Assembly: GCF_014529935.1 (NCBI RefSeq)
Contig: NZ_JACVFC010000004.1
Coordinates: forward strand, 124,001-188,000
From: Chitinophaga qingshengii
GTDB lineage: Bacteria > Bacteroidota > Bacteroidia > Chitinophagales > Chitinophagaceae
Direction of reading: 5' to 3'
Length of the DNA stretch: 64,000 nt
The notes under the pieces: model-generated
What the model was told of the DNA's origin: nothing
Seen by the model: the letters and a program-made list of their open reading frames with translations, nothing else
The model's database searches: none
In this document: piece after piece, positions 16,725-24,116 of the stretch
Numbering within the stretch: position 1 is the stretch's first letter
How the letters are laid out: every line of letters starts with the position of its first letter
Made by a program: the position numbers and the translations under genes

Positions 16725-17567
16725 ATGCAAAAGTCACAAGTTCTCTTGGTAAGTGCTGCTGTAGCACTATTGGTGGTTTTATATGCTTTTGGCCGTACTG
16801 TACCCCGGTCAGAGAAGCAAGCTATGTCGACTGCCGCTCCTGCACAGGGCGGACAGGGGGTGGAAGCTATTGCCTTTTCGGAACTGCTGGAAACAGCGAA
16901 AGGAAAGATTCCTGCTGAGAAATTATTACTGATCAATACGATTGAAACCAACGTTATACGCGGGGATGTAAAAACCCAGCAGATTGCGGCGTATAGGCAG
17001 TTGTATAATACGTGGGACAGCCTCAACCAGCTGCCCGTAGCGGCTTATTACCTCGGACAAGCCGCCAAGTTGGAAAATTCCGAAAAAAGCCTCACCTTTG
17101 CAGCCAATTTGTTTCTGGCTCATCTGCAACATGCACAGGATCCACGGATTGCAAAATGGGAAGCCGAGCAAGCTGTCGGCCTGTTTGAACAGGCAATTCA
17201 GCTAAATCCGGCTAACGACACCCTGAAGATATCACAGGCCATGGTGTATATGAACACCGGCGAGCCGATGACGGGAGTTGCCAAATTGAGGGAAGTTGTT
17301 GCCAAAAATCCTGATAATATCGACGCACAGGTTACTTTAGCGAACCTGGCCATTACATCAGGCCAGTATGATAAAGCTATCGAAAGACTGGAAGGCGTGA
17401 TGCAGAAACATCCGGATAATGCCAAAGTACTTTTTGTACTGGCAGAATCCTACAGAAGCAAAGGCGATAAACAAAAAGCAATAGCGCTGTTTGAGAAAAG
17501 CAAACAGGCGATGACCGATCCGGAGCTGAAGAAAGAAGTAGACAGCTATATTAAGAGCATTCAATAA
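16725..17567 (+). CDS. Membrane-anchored TPR protein
   Basis: 280 residues. One N-terminal membrane segment or uncleaved signal (residues 5-24) is followed by a spacer and then tetratricopeptide repeats over ~130-280, for example EQAVGLFEQAIQLNPANDTL, VAKLREVVAKNPDNIDAQVT, YDKAIERLEGVMQKHPDNAK and KQKAIALFEKSKQA. It probably scaffolds protein contacts at the inner membrane on the periplasmic side. The specific role is not known. It sits between the HU gene and the 31-residue gene. Confidence 0.85.
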   Translation: MQKSQVLLVSAAVALLVVLYAFGRTVPRSEKQAMSTAAPAQGGQGVEAIAFSELLETAKGKIPAEKLLLINTIETNVIRGDVKTQQIAAYRQLYNTWDSLNQLPVAAYYLGQAAKLENSEKSLTFAANLFLAHLQHAQDPRIAKWEAEQAVGLFEQAIQLNPANDTLKISQAMVYMNTGEPMTGVAKLREVVAKNPDNIDAQVTLANLAITSGQYDKAIERLEGVMQKHPDNAKVLFVLAESYRSKGDKQKAIALFEKSKQAMTDPELKKEVDSYIKSIQ

Positions 17568-17605
17568 TATTTTATTTTTTCCATCATTTAAAAACGTATA
17601 AGCGT

Positions 17606-17701
17606 ATGCCTTGCGGTAAGAAAAGAAAAAGACATAAAATTGCCACTCACAAGCGTAAAAAAAGACTGAGAAAGAACCGGCATAAAAGTAAGAAGAAATA
17701 A
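17606..17701 (+). CDS. 31-residue basic AURKAIP1/COX24-like protein
   Basis: Starts ATG 17606 and ends TAA 17699-17701. The product opens MPCGKKRKRHKIATHKRKK and ends RLRKNRHKSKKK; about 60% of residues are Lys, Arg or His. The KRKKRLRKNRHK part fits the AURKAIP1/COX24 motif shared by mitochondrial mS38 and the mycobacterial ribosomal protein bS22, so it is probably a small ribosome-bound protein. It lies 38 bp behind the TPR gene. It falls below common gene-length cut-offs and is easily missed. The family match is from memory of the motif; ribosome binding here is inferred. Confidence 0.8.
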   Translation: MPCGKKRKRHKIATHKRKKRLRKNRHKSKKK

Positions 17702-18021
17702 TTACTCCAGTTTCCCGCCATTTATACTTACCAGGTATATCCCGGCGCGGTGGTCGGATAAAAAATTTTCATATACCCTGCATGATTCTGGCATTTAATC
17801 TTAAATTGCCTGAGTCATGCAGGTTGTTTCCATAGATCCCCGCACCCGATCCCCGGACATTGCCTGCAGTGATCGCTGAACCCTTAAGCAATCCATCATC
17901 ACATCGGTGAAGAATATGCTAACTTTATAGTGAGCTATTGTTTGGTATGCAGTAAGCTGTTCTTACATAGCTGTGTGCATAGCATAAAAGGTGAAGTTTT
18001 TAAGGTTAAAATTTTGGACGC
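17702..18021. other. Intergenic region before RNase G gene
   Basis: 320 bp. It contains an imperfect inverted repeat (17778-17822) with CTGCATGA/TCATGCAG ends and GGCA/TGCC inner pairing. The rest is unstructured to my eye and probably holds the leader and promoter of the ribonuclease gene. RNase E/G genes are often controlled through their own leader RNA, so a structured leader would not be surprising. Confidence 0.45.
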
Positions 18022-19572
18022 TTGAATAAGGAACTTATTATAAATGCGGCTCCCACAGGGGTGGAAATTGCGTTACTGGAAGATAAAAAGTTGGTGGAGC
18101 TACACCACGAGAGTGGTAACCCTAACTTCGCAGTAGGCGATTTATACCTGGGAAAAGTCAAGAAGCTGATACCCGGCTTAAATGCTGCATTTGTGGACGT
18201 AGGCTTCGAAAAGGATGCCTTTTTACATTATACGGATCTCAGCCCATATATCCGCTCCATTCTTAAATTTACGGCAACGGCCATCAGCGATAAAACGCCT
18301 GAAGGGTTTGATTTCACGAAATTTAAAAATGAACCGGAAATCGTTAAGACCGGCAAAATAACCGATGTTCTGGGTGGTAAACCCAATATCCTCGTACAAA
18401 TTCTGAAAGAACCCATTTCTTCCAAAGGCCCGCGCCTTAGCTGTGAAATTTCTCTTCCCGGAAGATTTATCGTGTTAACTCCCTTTAATGATATTGTAGC
18501 GGTTTCTAAAAAAATCCACTCTTCCGAAGAAAGAAAAAGATTACAGAAAATCGTGGAAGCCATCAAACCGCCTAATTTCGGCGTGATTGTAAGGACTGCC
18601 GCGGAAGGAAAAAAGACAGCAGAACTGCACGAAGATCTGACCACGCTCGTTCAAACCTGGAAAAATATCCAGTCCAACCTGAACGGCGCCCAGGCTCCCC
18701 AGAAAATACTGAGCGAGCAAACGAAAACCACCAGCATTCTCCGCGACCTGCTCAACGAGAGCTTTAACCGGATCGTGATCAACGATAAAAATATCTACAC
18801 GGATACCAAAACATATATCCAGAAGATCGCCCCGGAAAAACAGGATATCGTTAACTACTACAATAATGGCTCTCCTATCTTCGATAACTTCGGTATCACC
18901 CGCCAGGTAAAGGCCTCCTTCGGGAAAACAGTCAACCTGGACAGTGGCGTATACCTCATTATTGAGGCTACGGAAGCATTGCATGTAATAGACGTCAACA
19001 GCGGATACAAAAGCTCCAGCAACAACCAGGAACAAAATGCCCTGGCCTCCAACCTGGAAGCGGCAGCAGAAATTGCCCGCCAGCTCCGCCTGCGCGACCT
19101 CGGTGGCATTATCATCATCGATTTTATCGATATGAAACTGCCGGAGAATAAAAAGACCGTCTTCGAAGCAATGGAGAAATTCATGGCTCAGGACCGGGCA
19201 AAACATACCATTCTGCCAATTTCCAAGTTCGGGCTGATGCAAATCACCCGCCAGCGCGTAAAACCGGAGATCACCATCTCTGTAGCAGAAGATTGCCCTA
19301 CCTGCCGTGGCACCGGCAAAATCGGCGCCTCTATGCTGATACTGGAAGATATCGAGAAAAACCTGCAATACCTCCTGAACCACCAGCACAAAGGATTGAC
19401 CATCCGCGTACATCCAATCCTGCATGCTTACCTGACCAAAGGCTTCCTCTCCTCCAAACAATGGAAATGGTATTTCCAATATAAAAAGTGGATCAAGCTG
19501 AAAGCAGACACCAACTACCATCTTACTGAATATCGTTTCTTCGACGCGAATGATGAAGAAATCAAACTATAA
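18022..19572 (+). CDS. rng: Ribonuclease E/G family endoribonuclease
   Basis: 516 residues with a TTG start (the text MNKELIINAAPTGVEIALL aligns with family N-termini, so the TTG is believed). The S1-like domain covers ~38-125 (VGDLYLGKVKKLIPGLNAAF, then VDVGFEKDAFLHYTDL). The RNase H-like/DNase I-like catalytic core has the metal-binding Asp residues in HVIDVNSG (~325) and IIIIDFIDM (~368). A zinc-link CPTC lies at ~425. It acts in 16S rRNA maturation and mRNA turnover. It has no long C-terminal degradosome scaffold, so it is RNase G-sized. Confidence 0.95.
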   Translation: MNKELIINAAPTGVEIALLEDKKLVELHHESGNPNFAVGDLYLGKVKKLIPGLNAAFVDVGFEKDAFLHYTDLSPYIRSILKFTATAISDKTPEGFDFTKFKNEPEIVKTGKITDVLGGKPNILVQILKEPISSKGPRLSCEISLPGRFIVLTPFNDIVAVSKKIHSSEERKRLQKIVEAIKPPNFGVIVRTAAEGKKTAELHEDLTTLVQTWKNIQSNLNGAQAPQKILSEQTKTTSILRDLLNESFNRIVINDKNIYTDTKTYIQKIAPEKQDIVNYYNNGSPIFDNFGITRQVKASFGKTVNLDSGVYLIIEATEALHVIDVNSGYKSSSNNQEQNALASNLEAAAEIARQLRLRDLGGIIIIDFIDMKLPENKKTVFEAMEKFMAQDRAKHTILPISKFGLMQITRQRVKPEITISVAEDCPTCRGTGKIGASMLILEDIEKNLQYLLNHQHKGLTIRVHPILHAYLTKGFLSSKQWKWYFQYKKWIKLKADTNYHLTEYRFFDANDEEIKL

Positions 19573-19581
19573 AAATTTTCG

Positions 19582-19689
19582 GATTTTTTGATTTTCGGAT
19601 TTTGGAATTTATTTAAGCATTTTATTATTTGAGGACCTCAAAATGACAAAATGCTTAAATAAATTCCAAAATCCGAAAATCAAAAAATC
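19582..19689. repeat. Long palindrome, 42-bp perfect arms
   Basis: Arms 19582-19623 and 19648-19689 are exact complements. They are separated by 24 bp that themselves contain GAGGACCTC. The arms are AT-rich and contain the repeated unit ATTTTCGGATTTT. It stands between the RNase gene and the L,D-transpeptidase gene. It could serve as a bidirectional terminator or be a dispersed repeat; its 12-mer AATTCCAAAATC also occurs at 11673-11684. Confidence 0.9.
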
Positions 19690-19812
19690 AAAAAGTCCCC
19701 AACCCCCTTCAAACTGTATATATTTCATACATTTATGCGGTAAACCAGTACTAATCCCATACTGTTTACTTGTCATGTTTGTTCTTGTTTCTTAATTACA
19801 TCCATTACACTT

Positions 19813-21534
19813 ATGACCGTACGTTTTTACACCACCCTCTCTTTATTGGCCCTGGTTATTTTTGTTGCCTGTCAGCAAAATGGAGGCTTCCGGAAGAAGC
19901 TGAAAATCAGAGATACTACGCATTACACAAAAGAAGCGTATATTGAAGAGGCGCTGGACAGTAATGTGCTCAACAAATTCCTGGCTACCAACACGAACTT
20001 TGATCAGTATGATGAATACATCCGTAATTTCTACCAGAAGCGCGGCTATCATTATGCCTGGATCAATAAAGACTCGCTGACAGAACAGGCGGCCAACTTC
20101 ATCAACATGATGAAAAATGATGCTTCCTACGGTATCAAAGACAGCAGCCTGATAAACCCTGATCTGCAACGGCTCACAGATAGCCTCTCACAGGGCGATG
20201 CAGGCCTTCATATTGCGGATACCTCCCGCCCACACCTGGAAATGCTGCTCACCGCCCAGTTTTTCGCCTATGGCAACAAGGTATGGGGCGGCCTGACAGC
20301 CGATTCGGCCAAAGACCTGGAATGGTTTATCCCCCGGAAAAAAATTGATATGGAAAGCCTGCTGGACTCTGTAGTCCGCAAGAAATCCAACGCCTTTGAG
20401 GAAGATGAACCGGTGAACCGGCAGTATAAACTGCTGCGCACCGCCCTGAAAAAACTGGCTAACCTCGAAGCATCAACGAAATGGGACACTATTCACCTTG
20501 CATCGAAAGCCACTTTCAAAAAAGGAGATTCCTCCCAATCCATCATCTCCATAAAAAATAAACTGGCAGCACTGGGAGACCTTACTGTTAACGACAGCAG
20601 CAGTCGCTTCACCCCCGAACTGGATAGCGCTGTACGTTCCTTCCAGGCACGTATGGGACAGAAAGTAGACGGTATCATCAAACAAACGACGGTAGACGCA
20701 CTCAACGTGCCTTTGCAGCAACGTATCCGCCAGATACTGGTGAACATGGAACGTTCCCGCTGGGTGCCGCTGGAACCCAGCACAGATTATATACTGGTGA
20801 ATATCCCGGCATTTACGATGTATGTCTACGATAAAGGAAAGCTGGACTGGAGCTGTAATGTAGTGGTGGGTAAGCCCGGCGCCAATACCGTGGTATTCTC
20901 CAAAGAGCTGCGTTATATCGTGTTCAGTCCATATTGGAACGTGCCTCCGGGTATCCTGTCCAAAGAAGTGCTACCTGGCCTGAAACGCAGCGGCGCTGGC
21001 TACCTGGCCCGCCAAAACATGGAAATTGTGGGCGCCAGCGGTAAGGTGATTGCTCCCGGCTCTATCAATTTCAGCAAATACACCAATAATTTCCCGTATG
21101 TGGTAAGACAAAAGCCTGGTGGCAGAAACTCACTGGGTAAGGTGAAATTCCTGTTCCCCAACGAGTATAATATCTATTTGCATGATACACCTGCCCGCTA
21201 TCTTTTCGGGGAGAATAAACGTTCCTTCAGCCATGGCTGCATCCGGATAGCAGAACCCAAACACCTGGCACAATGGCTGCTGCGGGCTGATTCCAGCTGG
21301 ACAGATAAAAAGATTGACGAGGCGCTGGATGCCGGTAAAGAAAAATATGCGACCGTGAAAGATAAAGTGCCGGTGTTCATTGTGTACTTTACTGCCTTCG
21401 TGGACAGTAAAGGAAAGCTAAACTTCCGTGACGATGTATACGGTCACGATGCACGACTGGCGGCTACCTTATTCGGGGGCAACGAAACAAAGCCGGCGAA
21501 GGCTGCTTTGACAGACGGCCAGGAAAAATATTAA
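19813..21534 (+). CDS. L,D-transpeptidase (YcbB-like) lipoprotein
   Basis: 573 residues. An N-terminal lipoprotein signal (LVIFVAC, Cys20) places it in the periplasm, attached to a membrane. A scaffold region (~45-230) resembles the YcbB/LdtD N-terminal domain. It is followed by a peptidoglycan-binding domain (~235-300, FQARMGQKVDGIIKQTTVDALN) and a YkuD catalytic domain (~325-500) with HDTPARYLF near 457 and SHGCIRI near 472; Cys475 is the nucleophile. Such enzymes make 3-3 crosslinks in peptidoglycan or attach proteins. It has its own terminator and is followed by the convergent ridA-like gene. Confidence 0.93.
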   Translation: MTVRFYTTLSLLALVIFVACQQNGGFRKKLKIRDTTHYTKEAYIEEALDSNVLNKFLATNTNFDQYDEYIRNFYQKRGYHYAWINKDSLTEQAANFINMMKNDASYGIKDSSLINPDLQRLTDSLSQGDAGLHIADTSRPHLEMLLTAQFFAYGNKVWGGLTADSAKDLEWFIPRKKIDMESLLDSVVRKKSNAFEEDEPVNRQYKLLRTALKKLANLEASTKWDTIHLASKATFKKGDSSQSIISIKNKLAALGDLTVNDSSSRFTPELDSAVRSFQARMGQKVDGIIKQTTVDALNVPLQQRIRQILVNMERSRWVPLEPSTDYILVNIPAFTMYVYDKGKLDWSCNVVVGKPGANTVVFSKELRYIVFSPYWNVPPGILSKEVLPGLKRSGAGYLARQNMEIVGASGKVIAPGSINFSKYTNNFPYVVRQKPGGRNSLGKVKFLFPNEYNIYLHDTPARYLFGENKRSFSHGCIRIAEPKHLAQWLLRADSSWTDKKIDEALDAGKEKYATVKDKVPVFIVYFTAFVDSKGKLNFRDDVYGHDARLAATLFGGNETKPAKAALTDGQEKY

Positions 21535-21568
21535 AAAAAAGCCATGTCCGCGGACATGGCTTTTTTTT
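21533..21568. terminator. Bidirectional terminator between L,D-transpeptidase and RidA genes
   Basis: Perfect 36-bp palindrome: eight A, GCCATGTCCG (21541-21550), its complement, eight T. It ends genes on both strands, and the TAA of the ridA-like gene is formed inside its T run. Confidence 0.92.
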
Positions 21569-21947
21569 AGCTGTGTGCTATCACGGAGATCTCCACATTG
21601 ACACCCTTGGGCAAAGCGGCTACCTGCACGGTTTCGCGGGCAGGATAGTTGCCGCTGAAGTAACTGCCGTATACTTCATTTACTTTAGGGAAATCATTCA
21701 TGTCTGTCAGGAAGATGGTTGTTTTTACGATGGCATCGAAAGTAAGGCCCGCTTCTTTCAGTACCGCCTGCAGGTTTTTCATGACCATTTGGGCTTCATC
21801 CACAATGCCTGACTTTACCAGTTCACCGGTAGCAGGGTCAACAGGGATTTGACCAGACACATAAAGAATATTACCAGCTTTTACAGCCTGGTTGTATGGC
21901 CCGATAGGAGCGGGCGCCTGATTAGTAGTGATAATTTGCTTTTCCAT
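21567..21947 (-). CDS. ridA: RidA family enamine/imine deaminase
   Basis: 126 residues. It clears reactive enamine/imine intermediates such as 2-aminoacrylate. Family features: APAPIGPYNQAVKAGNILYV near residue 11, the FLTDMNDFPKVNEVYGSYF helix (in part), the catalytic Arg in ARETVQVAALPKG (~105), and VEISVIAHS at the end with the conserved Glu. Length is normal. Its stop codon lies in the shared terminator. Confidence 0.95.
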   Translation of the reverse strand: MEKQIITTNQAPAPIGPYNQAVKAGNILYVSGQIPVDPATGELVKSGIVDEAQMVMKNLQAVLKEAGLTFDAIVKTTIFLTDMNDFPKVNEVYGSYFSGNYPARETVQVAALPKGVNVEISVIAHS

Positions 21948-22036
21948 ATAACGAAAGTAAAAAAATAAGTGGTGCCGGCATCGGCTGTTGCCCGGCAGGG
22001 GGCTGGTTTAACAGGAAGATAAAGGGATTTTTTTCT

Positions 22037-22044
22037 TAGGTTTG
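22037..22044 (+). promoter_or_regulatory. -7 box (TAGGTTTG) of the 3HCDH-like/tsaB unit
   Basis: Exact TAnnTTTG followed by C. The predicted start is near 22051, giving a very short leader before ATG 22059. Confidence 0.5.
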
Positions 22045-22058
22045 CCGAAATTTAACGC

Positions 22059-22721
22059 ATGAATATCCTCGTCATAGCAGATGCGCAGCGGTATGAAGAA
22101 TTGCAGCAGAGAGATTTGTCCCGGCATCAGGTACAATGGAAGACCAGCCTGGAGGAAGTATTGTCTGTGAAAGCATTTGACCTGGTCATAGATCTTATTT
22201 TCGATGACAGGCCCGACCATGCGGCCATATATGCCCGTAATCCGGGTGTGCCGGTGCTGGCGGGAATGGTGAAAACATCCTTATCGGATGTGATGAATCA
22301 TTATGCATTTGAGCAGGGTTTCAATATTATGGGCTGTAACTTCCTGCCCGGATTTATCAGTCTGCCTTTACTGGAAGTAACGCTGATGGACGAAGGGCAG
22401 CAGGAAGTGTTGTCAGACATCATGTACCAGCTGAGTTGGGAACATACCGTGGTAGCGGATACAACGGGCATGGTTACACCGAGAGTGGTGTGTATGATCA
22501 TCAACGAGGCTTACCTGACAGCGCAGGAGGGTACTGCATCCCGTGAGGATATCGACACATCCATGAAACTGGGCACCAACTATCCGTATGGCCCTTTTGA
22601 ATGGTGTGAGCGTATAGGCGTGAAACACGTGTATGAAGTGCTGAAAGCAGTACACGATGCTACCGGCGATGACCGTTACGAGGTAGCAGCATTATTACAA
22701 ACAGAATACGAGGCAATATAA
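22059..22721 (+). CDS. 3-hydroxyacyl-CoA dehydrogenase C-terminal-domain protein
   Basis: 220 residues. The C-terminal ~95 residues match the 3HCDH helical domain: GMVTPRVVCMIINEAYLTAQEG, then REDIDTSMKLGTNYPYGPFE, where the Asn and YP-GPF turn are conserved (shown in parts). The N-terminal ~120 residues lack the GxGxxG NAD-binding loop of true dehydrogenases; they read MNILVIADAQRYEELQQRDL. So it is either a degenerate or a cofactor-free relative. It is spaced only 2 bp from tsaB and probably cotranscribed. Substrate unknown; catalytic activity doubtful. Confidence 0.75.
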   Translation: MNILVIADAQRYEELQQRDLSRHQVQWKTSLEEVLSVKAFDLVIDLIFDDRPDHAAIYARNPGVPVLAGMVKTSLSDVMNHYAFEQGFNIMGCNFLPGFISLPLLEVTLMDEGQQEVLSDIMYQLSWEHTVVADTTGMVTPRVVCMIINEAYLTAQEGTASREDIDTSMKLGTNYPYGPFEWCERIGVKHVYEVLKAVHDATGDDRYEVAALLQTEYEAI

Positions 22722-22723
22722 CG

Positions 22724-23401
22724 ATGGCATTCATACTTAGCATAGACACCGCCACGAGCACTGGTTCAGTGAGCCTGGCCCGCGATGGTAAAGCAATACA
22801 GACACTGGTGAACGAGCAGCAGCAGGACCATGCTGCGACGATGGCGGTGTATGTACAGCAGATATTGCGTGAGCAGGGTATAACGGCAGCGGAGCTGGAT
22901 GCGGTGGCTGTTAGTGCAGGGCCGGGCTCTTACACAGGTTTGCGTGTAGGCGTGGCTACTGCCAAAGGTCTATGTTATGCCTGGAATAAGCCGTTGCTGG
23001 CTGTTTCCACCTTGCAGATGATGGCGCAGGGCGCCAAAGATGCCGTACAGGATGAAAATGCCTGGTATTGTCCTATGCTGGATGCACGCCGGCAGGAAGT
23101 ATTTACTGCTATTTATGATGCAAAGCTGCAGCCGGTAATGGAGCCGCAGGCATTGGTGCTGGAGCCCACGTCTCTGGATGCGTGGCTGGCGCAGCGAAAG
23201 ATATATTTTTTCGGCAACGGTAGCCCGAAATGGGCCGCTATGCTGCCTTCCATCGATAATGCCGTTTTTGTTGACCATGAAATGACTGCCGCGCATATGG
23301 CGCCTTTGGCAGAACAGTTATTCCATCAAAAATCTTTTGCTGACCTCGCTTATTTTAGTCCTTTTTACCTCAAGGGCTATTATTTCCCCCAGAAACCCTA
23401 A
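22724..23401 (+). CDS. tsaB: tRNA t6A synthesis protein TsaB
   Basis: 225 residues, an ASKHA-fold partner of TsaD and TsaE in making N6-threonylcarbamoyladenosine at position 37 of ANN-decoding tRNAs. Signature text: ILSIDTATSTGSVSLA at the start, HAATMAVYVQQIL, VAVSAGPGSYTGLRVGVATA near residue 65, and PMLDARRQEVFTAIY near 120. It lies 2 bp after the 3HCDH-like gene. Confidence 0.95.
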   Translation: MAFILSIDTATSTGSVSLARDGKAIQTLVNEQQQDHAATMAVYVQQILREQGITAAELDAVAVSAGPGSYTGLRVGVATAKGLCYAWNKPLLAVSTLQMMAQGAKDAVQDENAWYCPMLDARRQEVFTAIYDAKLQPVMEPQALVLEPTSLDAWLAQRKIYFFGNGSPKWAAMLPSIDNAVFVDHEMTAAHMAPLAEQLFHQKSFADLAYFSPFYLKGYYFPQKP

Positions 23402-23514
23402 CACATTCGTTTTATTTGTCACGGTATTGTCAAATTACATCTAATTTGCACATATCCTCGGGTTATATATGATAAAATAAGGTATGGAAATTTTTTTTAT
23501 TGTGACAGATATTA

Positions 23515-23522
23515 TATTTTTG
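23515..23522 (+). promoter_or_regulatory. -7 box (TATTTTTG) upstream of ArsR-type gene
   Basis: Matches TAnnTTTG. The start would be near 23529, giving a leader of ~85 nt before ATG 23616. Confidence 0.4.
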
Positions 23523-23615
23523 TATAAATCGATAACCGCATTTGTTGTCTAACTATTTTGCGATTACTGTCCGTTGATCCCTTTCATTTCATCATTTTTT
23601 AAAAACTATTATGCG

Positions 23616-23975
23616 ATGGAAAAAACATTATTAACTACCTCTTCTAATACTCTTATTATTTCTAGAGGTAACAATGAAAAAGACCAGATCAAATTGGATT
23701 ACATTGCCGTTAAAAAGGCCGCTATGGTTTTGCGTGCTATCAACCATAAGTTGCGCCAGCAGATGATAAAGCTGTTGGAGGACCATAAGAAAATGACTGT
23801 GACAGAGATATATGTAAAATTGCGTTTGGAACAATCGGTAGCATCGCAGCATCTGGCCATATTAAGGCGGGCAGGTATTGTAATTACAGAAAGAGATGGT
23901 AAGTTCATCCACTATACTATCAACAAGCAGCGTATTGCTGAGGTAGCAAAATTTGTGGAAGAATTGGTTGGTTAA
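23616..23975 (+). CDS. ArsR-family winged-helix regulator without cysteines
   Basis: 119 residues from ATG 23616 (an upstream in-frame start at 23574 adds 14). The winged helix-turn-helix covers ~40-110: LRAINHKLRQQMIKLLEDHK, MTVTEIYVKLRLEQSVASQH, LAILRRAGIVITERDGKFIHY. The SVASQHLAILRRAGIV recognition helix is typical of ArsR/SmtB. The metal-binding ELCxC loop of ArsR is replaced by MTVTEIY, and the protein has no Cys at all, so neither thiol nor classic arsenic sensing is possible through Cys. The next gene is a CstB-like persulfide enzyme, behind its own terminator and -7 box. Target and signal unknown. Confidence 0.88.
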   Translation: MEKTLLTTSSNTLIISRGNNEKDQIKLDYIAVKKAAMVLRAINHKLRQQMIKLLEDHKKMTVTEIYVKLRLEQSVASQHLAILRRAGIVITERDGKFIHYTINKQRIAEVAKFVEELVG

Positions 23976-24014
23976 TGCATATTAGCCATTTTTAAATACG
24001 GAATTGAATTATTT

Positions 24015-24042
24015 AAAAAAGTAGCCGAAAGGCTACTTTTTT
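24015..24042. terminator. Terminator after ArsR gene
   Basis: A6-GTAGCC, GAAA tetraloop, GGCTAC-T6: perfect 12-base arms 24015-24026 and 24031-24042. Confidence 0.9.
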
Positions 24043-24088
24043 ATTTTAGTATAGATTTTATCCATACGTCTGAGGGGTGATTTATTCG

Positions 24089-24096
24089 TAAATTTG
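24089..24096 (+). promoter_or_regulatory. -7 box (TAAATTTG) of the CstB-like gene
   Basis: Exact TAnnTTTG. It covers the GTG at 24096, which rules out that codon and favours ATG 24117 as the start, with a leader of only ~14 nt. Confidence 0.5.
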
Positions 24097-24116
24097 TGAA
24101 AATCAAAAAACCAACA

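Noticed and set aside
24096..24116. GTG start of the CstB-like gene
   Set aside because: The codon lies within the -7 box; ATG 24117 fits the family N-terminus.
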